From Chromatiaceae bacterium (GTDB lineage: Bacteria > Pseudomonadota > Gammaproteobacteria > Chromatiales > Chromatiaceae): a stretch of DNA of 42,303 nucleotides. The notes below the pieces were generated by a model, which was not told where the DNA came from, did not search any database, and saw nothing but the letters and a program-made list of their open reading frames with translations. This document shows, in pieces, positions 8,105 through 17,149 of the stretch (its first letter is position 1; each line of letters opens with the position of its first letter). Location: positions 1-42,303 of the forward strand of contig JALSSC010000059.1 of the NCBI GenBank assembly GCA_026984455.1, read 5' to 3'. The translations under genes and the position numbers were made by a program.

Positions 8105-9889
8105 TCAGGCCGACGTCGGTTCCTCGCGCGGTATCTCGGCGCATTCCCTGAAGATGCGCCGGTCGCACCGTTTGCAGAGGTCTTTGTCCACCTTCTGGAA
8201 GATGGCGTGGATCGCCGCGGTCTTGGATTGAAAGACCCGGCCCACGCCGATGGCATCCAGGGCGCCGCATTTGTCGAGGGCGTTCCACAGGCCCTGCTTG
8301 ACATGGATGAGATACAGGGCGCCCCCCATGGCCCGGCGTTGCTCGGCCTCCTGTGTCAGGGCCTCGCAGCCAGCCACGTCGGCGAAGTTGATCCCCTGAC
8401 AGGTGATGGCCAGGTGTTTCTGCTCCGGGTGCTCCTCGCGCAGCCGGTCGAAGGCCTCCAGGACGTGGTTGATGGAACCGAAGAACAGGGAGCCGTCGAT
8501 ACGCAGGAAATGGATCTGCGGACACTGGGGGAGGTGGGGGTCGCTGGTGAACGAGTGGCTGGGCAGACGTGGATCGGGGGCGCGGGTGAGGATGACGGGG
8601 TGGGAGACCTTCTCCAGATAGAGGATCAGGGACAGGATGATGCCGGCGAAGATGGCCGTCTCCAGTTCCAGGAACAGGGCGCCGAAGAAGGTCACCGTCA
8701 ATACGGTGGTCTCGCGCTTGCTGGCGTGGAGGATGTGTCTGATGGCCTCGAAGTCGATCAGGCCGTAGGCCACCATGAACAGGATGCCGGCCATGGCGGC
8801 GTTGGGCAGGTAGGCCGCCAGCGGGGCGACAAGGACCACGATGCCCATGAGCAGGATGCCGGCGAAGGCTGCTGCCAGGGGGGTGCGGGCGCCGGCCTGG
8901 AAGTTGAGGCCGCTGCGGTTGAAGGAACCGGTGGCCACGTACCCGGAGAAAAAGCTGCCGAAGATGTTGGACAGGCCCTGGCCGATGAATTCCTGGTTGC
9001 CATCGATGCGTTCGCCGGTACGGGCCGCCAGGGATCGGCCGATGGAGACGGCCTCGGTGAGGGCGAACAGGGTCACCGCGATAGCCGAATCACCGAGGGA
9101 CTTGATGGTATCGAAGCTGAGATCAGGGGACGACAGGGGCGGCAGGGTGTTGGGCAGGGCGCCCACGGTGCGTATCTCCGTCACGTCCTGGCCGAAGACG
9201 ACGTTGAGCAGGTAGCCCGCCACGCTGCCCACCACCATGGCCACGATCATATTGGGGAGTTTGGGCCACCAGCGTTTGGCGGCGATGCCCGACAGCAGGG
9301 TAATCAGGGCCACCGCCGTGACATACCCGTTGATGTGGGGGATCTGGGTGCCGAAGTGATACACGATGTGGTGGAAGTGTCCCCCCCGGGGGATCTCCAC
9401 GCCGAAGAAGTTCTTGAGCTGTTTGGCGGCGATGAGGATGGCCGCGCCGGCGGTGAATCCCACCACCACCGAATGGGAGATGAAGTTCACCAGGGCGCCC
9501 ATGCGCGCCAGGCCCAGGGCGAGTTCCATGACCCCCACCATGAAGGTGAGGGTCAGGGCGAGTTTGACGTACTCGGCGGTGCCCGGCTCCGCGTGCAGGC
9601 TCAGGGCCGAGTAGAGGACGATGGAGGCGGCGGTGGTGGGGCCCGAGACCAGGAAGCGGGCCGAGCCGAAGAAGGCGGCGATGACCGCCGGGATCATGCC
9701 GGCGTAGAGGCCGTATTCGGGGGGCATGCCGGCGATGGTGGCGAAGGCCACGCCCTGGGGCAGGACCACGATCGCGCCGGTGAGGCCGGCGAGGAAATCG
9801 GCCTTGAGATCCTCTCTCCGCACCCCCGGGAGCCATTTCATGAAGGGCATGAACTGGAGCAGGACGGGAGGGAGACTCAGGCTGGCCAT
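8105..9889 (-). CDS. SulP-family anion permease with STAS domain (SulP-2)
   Basis: A 594-residue paralogue of the permease at 2329-4164, collinear over its length: AGMPPEYGLYAGMIPAVIAA, NQEFIGQGLSNIFGSFFSGY, LRIDGSLFFGSI before the STAS domain, and the same C-x2-C-x7-C tail (CKRC then REC). The N-terminus starts directly with MASLSLPPVLLQFM, with AGAGGAA about 6 nt upstream of the ATG, so little doubt remains about the start. Its codons are GC-saturated like the bulk of the window, unlike SulP-1. SulP members include sulfate permeases and the BicA bicarbonate transporters. Proximity to a Na+/H+ antiporter makes Na+-coupled anion uptake attractive, but this is inference only. Confidence 0.92.
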   Translation of the reverse strand: MASLSLPPVLLQFMPFMKWLPGVRREDLKADFLAGLTGAIVVLPQGVAFATIAGMPPEYGLYAGMIPAVIAAFFGSARFLVSGPTTAASIVLYSALSLHAEPGTAEYVKLALTLTFMVGVMELALGLARMGALVNFISHSVVVGFTAGAAILIAAKQLKNFFGVEIPRGGHFHHIVYHFGTQIPHINGYVTAVALITLLSGIAAKRWWPKLPNMIVAMVVGSVAGYLLNVVFGQDVTEIRTVGALPNTLPPLSSPDLSFDTIKSLGDSAIAVTLFALTEAVSIGRSLAARTGERIDGNQEFIGQGLSNIFGSFFSGYVATGSFNRSGLNFQAGARTPLAAAFAGILLMGIVVLVAPLAAYLPNAAMAGILFMVAYGLIDFEAIRHILHASKRETTVLTVTFFGALFLELETAIFAGIILSLILYLEKVSHPVILTRAPDPRLPSHSFTSDPHLPQCPQIHFLRIDGSLFFGSINHVLEAFDRLREEHPEQKHLAITCQGINFADVAGCEALTQEAEQRRAMGGALYLIHVKQGLWNALDKCGALDAIGVGRVFQSKTAAIHAIFQKVDKDLCKRCDRRIFRECAEIPREEPTSA

Positions 9890-9921
9890 GGCAATTCCTC
9901 TCGAGTGGATCCTGAAGAGAG

Positions 9922-9944
9922 ATCGGAAAATCGAACTATTCTAA
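9922..9944 (-). promoter_or_regulatory. SulP-associated 23-bp box, copy 2
   Basis: This is the counterpart of the box at 4408-4430. It lies 32 bp before the SulP-2 ATG, close enough for its TAGAAT to serve as a -10 element with a leader of roughly 40 nt. No clear -35 hexamer is present. The next 68 bp to the CorA stop show nothing further. Confidence 0.5.
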
Positions 9945-10012
9945 GGTTTTTCGGTCCCTGGCGGAATCCCCGGACCCTTCTCCCGGGTACCTGTCCTCCC
10001 TCGGGCTTCTCC

Positions 10013-10984
10013 TCAGAGCCAGCCCTTGCGTTTGAAATAGAGGAAGGGCGCCAGGCCACTCACCAGCATCAGCAGGAGGGCGGCGGGATAGCCCCAGGCC
10101 GTGTGCAGTTCCGGCATGACCTCGAAGTTCATGCCGTAGATGCTGGCGATCAGGGTGGGCGGCAGCATGGCGATGGAGGCCACGCTCATCACCTTGATGA
10201 TGCGGTTCTGCTCCACGTTGACGATGCCCGCCGCCGCCTCCATGAGAAAGCCCACCTTCTGGAAGATGTAGTCGGTATGCGGGACCAGGGAGCCGATGTC
10301 GCGGACGATCTCGTTGCCGATGCGGCGCTGTCTCTTGTCCGCCTTGACGTGACGCAACAGGAAGGCCACCGCCCGTTGGGTGTCCAGGAGGACCATCCGT
10401 ACCTTGCCGCTCATGTCCTCGAAGCGGGTGATGTCGGCCAGCAGGTTCTTCATCTCTCGTTCTTCGGCCTCGGTGACGTTTTCGGCCAGGACCTCGAGTT
10501 CGGCGTAGATGCGCTCCACCAGGTCGGCGAGCAGGTCCACCTTGGTCTCGAACAGCTCCAGGAGGATGGACAGGGCGCTCCGGCCCACCCCCGGGCTGCG
10601 CCGGGCGATCAGGCGGTACATGCGCAGGGTGGCCAGGTCTTGGTCGTGGACGGTGAACAGGCGGCCGTCCTTGAGGGTCAGGGCGGCGGTGATGGTGTGC
10701 AGGGGTTCCAATTCACCCCCGGGCAGGATCGGGTCCGGATTGTCGAAGAAATAGGAGTGGATGTGGATCCCCCCCTGGTCCTCGAAGAAGCGCGCCGAGG
10801 CCTCGATCTCCTCCAGGTCCTCCTCCTCGGCCAGGTGCAGCCCGTAGAGTTCGGCCACCTGGCGCCGCTCCTCTTCGGTGGGGTTGGTGAGGTCCAGCCA
10901 GAGGATGTCCTCGGGCAGGGGCTGCCCCGCCTCGATGCGTACCTGGCGCAGATGGTCGTCACGCAGGGCGAAGGCGTTCAGCAT
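10013..10984 (-). CDS. corA: CorA-type divalent cation (Mg2+/Co2+) channel
   Basis: A 323-residue CorA-family protein. It has a large cytoplasmic, helix-rich N-terminal region and two C-terminal membrane helices. The signature YGMN is present (GMN at 284-286), followed by the short loop FEVMPELHTAWGYP with the acidic residue expected at the pore entrance, and a basic tail KRKGW. It takes up Mg2+ (sometimes Co2+ or Ni2+) as a homopentamer. The start is the ATG at 10984 with a distant AGAGGA. The 169 bp between it and the aminotransferase stop are AT-rich at 11085-11130, with TATATT and TATATA runs on the - strand that may hold its promoter. Confidence 0.93.
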   Translation of the reverse strand: MLNAFALRDDHLRQVRIEAGQPLPEDILWLDLTNPTEEERRQVAELYGLHLAEEEDLEEIEASARFFEDQGGIHIHSYFFDNPDPILPGGELEPLHTITAALTLKDGRLFTVHDQDLATLRMYRLIARRSPGVGRSALSILLELFETKVDLLADLVERIYAELEVLAENVTEAEEREMKNLLADITRFEDMSGKVRMVLLDTQRAVAFLLRHVKADKRQRRIGNEIVRDIGSLVPHTDYIFQKVGFLMEAAAGIVNVEQNRIIKVMSVASIAMLPPTLIASIYGMNFEVMPELHTAWGYPAALLLMLVSGLAPFLYFKRKGWL

Positions 10985-11153
10985 GGGGGCGGGGTCCTCT
11001 GATGTCCGGAAGCGGAAAGCATGAGTCTTCGAGGCGTCTGGTCGTTGCGGTACGGGAATGATCCTGCCGTCTTCATGATGTATGCGAAGAGAATATAGTG
11101 GAGATGATATATACGCTAAGATTCTGATGCCGGCGGTTTGGCTGCTTGGAGGG

Positions 11154-12338
11154 TCAGCCCGCCAGCCGCTCGATCCGGTCCAGGGCCGCGTCCAGGTGCT
11201 CCATGCCGGTGGCGATGGAGATGCGCACGTGTCCGCCGAGGCCGAAGGCGGCGCCGGGCACCAGGGCCACCCCGGCGTGCTCGATCAGGTGCTCGGCGAG
11301 TTCCAGGTCGTCGTGGATGCCGTCGAGGCGTTCGATCAGGCCGCGTACCTCGGGGAAGCAGTAGAAGGTCCCGTCGCTGGGCAGGCAGCGGATCCCAGGG
11401 ATGCGGTTGAGCCGTTCCACGACGTGATCGTGGCGCTGTCTGAAGGCCTGCAGCATCTCCCGGACGCAGTCCTGGGGGCCTTCGAGGGCGGCCTGGGCGG
11501 CCACCTGGGAGATGGACGTGGGGTTGGAGGTGCTCTGGGACTGGATCTTCTTCATGGCCTGGATCACCACTTGCGGGCCGGCGGCATAGCCGATCCGCCA
11601 GCCGGTCATGGAATAGGCCTTGGAGACGCCGTTGAGGACCAGGGTGCGGTCGTAGAGGTCCGGGCAGGGGTAGAGGATGTTGGCGAAGGGGTGCTCCGAC
11701 CAGAGGATGTGCTCGTACATGTCGTCGCTGGCGATGAGGATGCGTGGATGCTCGCGCAGGACCTCGCCGAGGGCGCCCAGTTCCTCTTTCGTATAGGCCA
11801 TGCCGGTGGGGTTGGAGGGGCTGTTGATGACCACCAGGCGGGTCTGGTCGGTGATGGCCGCGCGCAACTGGTTGGGGGTGATCTTGAAACCCTGGTCCGC
11901 GCCCGCATGGATGAAGACGGGCACCCCGCCGGCGAGGATGGCCATGTCCGGATAGGAGACCCAGTAGGGGGCGGGGATGATCACCTCGTCGCCCGGGTCG
12001 AGCACCGCCTGGGCGAGATTGTAGAAGCTCTGCTTGCCGCCGCAAGACACCAGGATCTGGTCGGGGGCGTATTCCAGGCCGTTGTCGTGCGCGAACTTGG
12101 CGATCACTGCCTGCTTGAGTTCGGCGGTGCCGTCCACCGGGGTGTATTTGGTGAAACCCGCCTCGATCGCGCGGATGGCGGCTCGTTTGATATGCTCCGG
12201 GGTGTCGAAATCGGGCTCTCCGGCGCCGAGGCCGATGACATCCCGGCCGGCGGCGCGCAGGGCCTTGGCCCGGGCGGTGATGGCCAGGGTCGGGGAAGGC
12301 TTGACGGCCTGTACACGACTGGAGAGTTTCACGCTCAT
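11154..12338 (-). CDS. class I aminotransferase, probably aspartate aminotransferase
   Basis: A 394-residue PLP enzyme of fold type I. It starts MSVKLSSRVQAVKPSPTLAI and has GLGAGEPDFDTP typical of the Ib-type aspartate (or aspartate/prephenate) aminotransferases. The NSPSNPTGM motif and the PLP lysine in SKAYSMTGWRIGY (about residue 239) are intact, as is the C-terminal Arg region GLGGHVRIS. It moves an amino group between aspartate and 2-oxoglutarate in the cytoplasm. The frame is open to 12413, but the recognisable protein begins at the ATG at 12338, with AGGA 10 nt upstream. It diverges from uvrB across 64 bp. The exact substrate range is not decided by sequence. Confidence 0.9.
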   Translation of the reverse strand: MSVKLSSRVQAVKPSPTLAITARAKALRAAGRDVIGLGAGEPDFDTPEHIKRAAIRAIEAGFTKYTPVDGTAELKQAVIAKFAHDNGLEYAPDQILVSCGGKQSFYNLAQAVLDPGDEVIIPAPYWVSYPDMAILAGGVPVFIHAGADQGFKITPNQLRAAITDQTRLVVINSPSNPTGMAYTKEELGALGEVLREHPRILIASDDMYEHILWSEHPFANILYPCPDLYDRTLVLNGVSKAYSMTGWRIGYAAGPQVVIQAMKKIQSQSTSNPTSISQVAAQAALEGPQDCVREMLQAFRQRHDHVVERLNRIPGIRCLPSDGTFYCFPEVRGLIERLDGIHDDLELAEHLIEHAGVALVPGAAFGLGGHVRISIATGMEHLDAALDRIERLAG

Positions 12339-12402
12339 GGGGGAAGATTCCTGAGATTGAATTCGCAACCAAGGGGGCGCGCAGCGGCCCCGGAAGAGGT
12401 CC

Positions 12403-14447
<2,045 letters not shown>

Positions 14448-14451
<4 letters not shown>

Positions 14452-15107
14452 CTCCTCCCGAATCCGTGCAGGCGATGCTGGCCGACATCGCTGCCCATGC
14501 CCGCGAGGCCGCCGACTTCACGCGCCATCCGCAGATATCGCCCCGGGTCCTGGAGGCCATGGCACGGGTGCCGCGCGAGGCCTTCGTCCCCGAGGGCCTG
14601 CGCGGGCGCGCCTATTGGGACAGCCCCCTGCCCATCGGTGAGGGCCAGACCATCTCCCAACCCTTCATCGTCGCCTTGATGACCGATCTGGTCCGTCCCC
14701 ACCCCCGGGCCCGGGTGCTCGACGTGGGCACCGGGTCCGGTTACCAGGCCGCGGTCCTGGCGGAACTGGTGGACCGGGTGCACAGCCTGGAGGTGGTGCC
14801 GCGGCTGGCGCGCGAGGCCGGCGAACGCCTGCGTGACCTGGGCTATGGCAACGTGGAGACCCGTGCCGGCGACGGCCGTCGCGGCTGGCCCGAGGCGGCC
14901 CCCTTCGACGGCATCGTGGTGGCCGCCGCGGCGGACGAGGTGCCCGGGGCCTTGGTGGAACAGCTCAGGCCCGGTGGCCGTCTGGTGATCCCGGTGAAAG
15001 GCGGTCCCTACGCTCAGAACCTGCTGTTGATAGAAAAGGGCGACGACGGCGGGTTGGATGTGCGCGAGGTGCTGCCCGTGGCCTTCGTGCCCCTGGTGGG
15101 GGGCTGA
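14448..15107 (+). CDS. pcm: protein-L-isoaspartate O-methyltransferase
   Basis: A 219-residue SAM-dependent methyltransferase that methylates isoaspartyl residues in aged proteins, starting their repair to aspartate. SAM motif I reads [10 protein letters not shown] (91-100). The family-specific [20 protein letters not shown] and [14 protein letters not shown] precede it, and [18 protein letters not shown] follows. The start overlaps the uvrB stop by ATGA, implying translational coupling, so the longer frame from 14325 is rejected. In many gammaproteobacteria pcm sits with surE and nlpD; here it follows uvrB instead. Confidence 0.93.
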
Positions 15108-15187
15108 GCGCCGTCACCCGGGCCCGCCGGGCTGCACCCGCTGGCTCTGCATCGCCCCGGCCATGGGGTCGGGACAAGTGGGATGAG

Positions 15188-16465
15188 TCACTCCCGTGCC
15201 TGGCCGCTGTTGTCCGCCTGGACCGCGTCCCGCAGCCAGGCGAAGACCTCGGGGATGGCGTAGGTCACCCGGTTCCACGAAGGCAGCAGTTTGGCCTCCT
15301 GCGGCCCCTTGCTCTGTTCCCAGGCATCCCACAGGAAGCCGCGGAAGTGACTCGCCGCCGTCTCCTCCTGGTAGAGATCGAAGCCCAGGTCGTTGACCTC
15401 GGCATCGAAGCTGTACTTGCGGATGTACTTGAGGGCGTTCTGGTAATAGGTGTGCAGGATCATGTCCACGAAGGCGTCGTCGAGGGGGACCCCGTGGGAG
15501 CGCATATAGGTGAGGTAGAACTTGGCGATGTCCACCACCATGCGGTGCAGGCCCTTGCGGGTGTCCTGCTCGGACATCTCCTGGTGTTTGTGCTCGTAGT
15601 TGCCCGCCAAGTCGATCTGGGCGATCTGGCGAGGCAGCAACTGGTCGTAGACCTGGGACAGGGTGGCCACCTCCAGCCCCCAGTCATAGGCGATGTTGAG
15701 GCTGCGCGCCAGGCTCTCGGTGAAACAGAACTCCCCCGCCAGGGGGTATTTGAAGGTTCGGTGAAAATTGAAGAATTTCTCCAGCTCGTGGTGGCCGCGC
15801 TGGCACATGATCTGGGCCAGGGTGTCCACGAAAGGGGTTACGAACAGGCGTGTGGCGCGGCCCTTCATCACCCGCTCCGTGGGCGAGATGCGCGGGTAGT
15901 ACCCTTTGCAGAAACGGAAATCGTTGTTGGGATTGGCCACGGGCTCGAACAGCCGCCCCAGGAGGGTACGGTTGTAGGTGACGATGTCGCAGTCGTGCAG
16001 GGCGATCACGTCCGCCAGGTCACAGGCGAAGATGTAGCCCAGGGCCGCCCATACCGACTGACCCTTGCCCGCTTCACCGATGACGATACCGCGCTCGCCA
16101 ATGCCATGGATGACCTGTTGCATCCGGGGGCCGTCCACCCAGACCATGGTCACCTCGCGTTCGGGGGTGGCCAGGCGCCCGAAGTATTCCCGGGCGTGGA
16201 CGAAGTCCTCCTCCTCGCGGGTGCCGCCCAGGGCCACCACCACGTGCTTGAGGTAGCGCACCTCCTGGATCTGCGCGAGGATGTTCTCCAGCGCCCCTCC
16301 CTCGCGCAGCTCGCTGAACAGCGAGGGCAGCAGCAGCACCAAATTCTCCTGGCGGGCGTGTTCCTCCAGCCGCCGTTCCAGGTTTGCCAGATAGGCGGCC
16401 GGGTCGAAGGCCGTGTACAGGGCGTGCAGGGTGGTGAGCAGGGGTTCTTGTTGGAAGTCGGTCAT
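15188..16465 (-). CDS. GT81-like glycosyltransferase (glucosyl-3-phosphoglycerate synthase type)
   Basis: A 425-residue soluble GT-A-fold glycosyltransferase. It has a nucleotide-sugar handling stretch GKGQSVWAALGYIFA (133-147), the metal-binding acidic motif HDCDIV (157-162) and KGYYPRISPTERVMKGRATR (187-206), which resembles the K-x-Y-R region of GpgS proteins. Enzymes of this type join a sugar from NDP-sugar to 3-phosphoglycerate on the way to glucosylglycerate, an osmolyte. I cannot exclude another acceptor. No phosphatase partner (GpgP) lies beside it. The start is ATG at 16465 with GGAG 7 nt upstream. A longer frame to 16675 only reads into repeat copy B. It converges with pcm over 80 bp. 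A TATAAT at the end of the repeat sits 26 bp before the start. Confidence 0.65.
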   Translation of the reverse strand: MTDFQQEPLLTTLHALYTAFDPAAYLANLERRLEEHARQENLVLLLPSLFSELREGGALENILAQIQEVRYLKHVVVALGGTREEEDFVHAREYFGRLATPEREVTMVWVDGPRMQQVIHGIGERGIVIGEAGKGQSVWAALGYIFACDLADVIALHDCDIVTYNRTLLGRLFEPVANPNNDFRFCKGYYPRISPTERVMKGRATRLFVTPFVDTLAQIMCQRGHHELEKFFNFHRTFKYPLAGEFCFTESLARSLNIAYDWGLEVATLSQVYDQLLPRQIAQIDLAGNYEHKHQEMSEQDTRKGLHRMVVDIAKFYLTYMRSHGVPLDDAFVDMILHTYYQNALKYIRKYSFDAEVNDLGFDLYQEETAASHFRGFLWDAWEQSKGPQEAKLLPSWNRVTYAIPEVFAWLRDAVQADNSGQARE

Positions 16466-16490
16466 GGGGAACTCCGGGAACGAAGGGGGC

Positions 16491-16496
16491 ATTATA
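16491..16496 (-). promoter_or_regulatory. -10 box (TATAAT) at the end of repeat copy B
   Basis: On the - strand the inverted-repeat end reads GCGGCGGGTA then TATAAT, a perfect sigma-70 -10 hexamer. It points into the GT81-like gene, whose ATG is 26 bp further on with a GGAG in between, leaving a leader of about 20 nt. The hexamer 17 bp upstream is poor (GAAATA), so the promoter may be weak or need an activator. Confidence 0.45.
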
Positions 16497-16698
16497 TACC
16501 CGCCGCACGTGAATATTTCCGTCCTTCGGTCCGTAGACGGCACTTCCCTGTGCCACTCCTCGCTACTATGGCCGCCCCTCGCACCCCTGGGCGGTGTGGC
16601 GATTGCTCGCCATAGTCCCTGCGATGACTCGCTTCCGCGCCTTGCCCAGGGGCACGAGGAACACCCTCGAAACACGATATGTTCGCGTGCGACGGGTA
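16496..16698 (+). repeat. MITE-like element, copy B (full length)
   Basis: 203 bp bounded by near-perfect terminal inverted repeats: TACCCGCCGCACGTGAATAT on the left, and ATATGTTCGCGTGCGACGGGTA on the right. It matches copy A (inverted, 1960-2157) throughout and copy C (34048-34139) in part. TA flanks at both ends would suit insertion at a TA target. It encodes no protein. Confidence 0.85.
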
Positions 16699-16795
16699 GA
16701 GTGGAAAGCGGAATGGCCCGTGTGTCTGTGTGCCCGCCTGGGAGCGCCTCCCCGGATTCCGCTGCCCTCCATCCGGACTATGTGCTATGCGGCGC

Positions 16796-16867
16796 TGGGT
16801 TTCGCTTCGCTCTACCCATCCTGCGGACAAACAATGGGTCGTGGGATGGGTAGAGGAACGAAACCCA
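16796..16867. repeat. inverted repeat, 24-26-bp arms
   Basis: The left arm at 16796-16821 (TGGGTTTCGCTTCGCTCTAC then CCATCC) pairs with the right arm at 16844-16867, which lacks two bases. The 22-bp centre is unpaired. The arm resembles a TGGGTTTCGC-type intergenic repeat that I recall from other gammaproteobacterial genomes; that comparison is from memory. It is distinct from copies A-D and lies 78 bp before the tRNA promoter. Confidence 0.75.
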
Positions 16868-16944
16868 TCGATAGGGGGTGGATCGACAGGGGGGCGGTTA
16901 CGATCCAAGGGGACGTAGTGTGTATAACGGCGCATCCGACGCCC

Positions 16945-16972
16945 TTGCATTCGCCCCGTCATCCGGTATTAT
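16945..16972 (+). promoter_or_regulatory. sigma-70 promoter of tRNA-Val
   Basis: -35 TTGCAT (16945-16950), a 16-bp spacer and -10 TATTAT (16967-16972). Transcription would begin near 16979, a few bases before the mature tRNA. The spacing and its position directly upstream of the tRNA make this the clearest promoter in the window. Confidence 0.75.
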
Positions 16973-16984
16973 CTCCCACGCTTC

Positions 16985-17061
16985 AGGCGCGTAGCTCAGC
17001 TGGTTAGAGCACCACCTTGACATGGTGGGGGTCGGTGGTTCGAGTCCACTCGCGCCTACCA
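16985..17061 (+). tRNA. tRNA-Val (GAC)
   Basis: A 77-nt cloverleaf with encoded CCA. The acceptor stem AGGCGCG (16985-16991) pairs with CGCGCCT (17051-17057), followed by A-CCA. The D stem is GCTC/GAGC. The anticodon stem CCACC/GGTGG encloses the loop TTGACAT with anticodon GAC, reading GUC valine codons. The T-loop is TTCGAGT. It is a single gene with its own promoter and terminator. Confidence 0.95.
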
Positions 17062-17066
17062 GCCTC

Positions 17067-17101
17067 GAAAGGCCGGGCCCGGCGGTCCGGCCTTTCCTTT
17101 T
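17067..17101 (+). terminator. intrinsic terminator after tRNA-Val
   Basis: GAAAGGCCGG (17067-17076) pairs perfectly with CCGGCCTTTC (17087-17096) around a 10-nt loop and is followed by CTTTT. It separates the tRNA from thrS. Confidence 0.85.
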
Positions 17102-17149
17102 GTCCAATACACGCGGCCTTGCGTAGGGGTCGCCACTGGAGAGCGCCGT

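Larger units (their letters stand above)
16466..16984. other. gene-free stretch between GT81 gene and tRNA-Val
   Basis: 519 bp without a gene. It contains repeat copy B with its outward -10 box (16491-16698), a second, unrelated inverted repeat (16796-16867), and the tRNA promoter (16945-16972). The intervening parts show no coding-like frame. Confidence 0.7.

Noticed and set aside
8084..11002. 972-codon plus-strand open frame
   Set aside because: It runs antisense through SulP-2 and CorA. The translation is a Gly/Gln/His/Asp-rich shadow typical of the complementary strand of GC-rich genes. The same holds for the long frames 11116-13875, 20400-23159 and 40023-41960.
16466..16675. N-terminal extension of the GT81-like protein
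   Set aside because: The added residues translate repeat copy B. A similar peptide appears in copy A only because the DNA is repeated. The ATG at 16465 has its own ribosome binding site.
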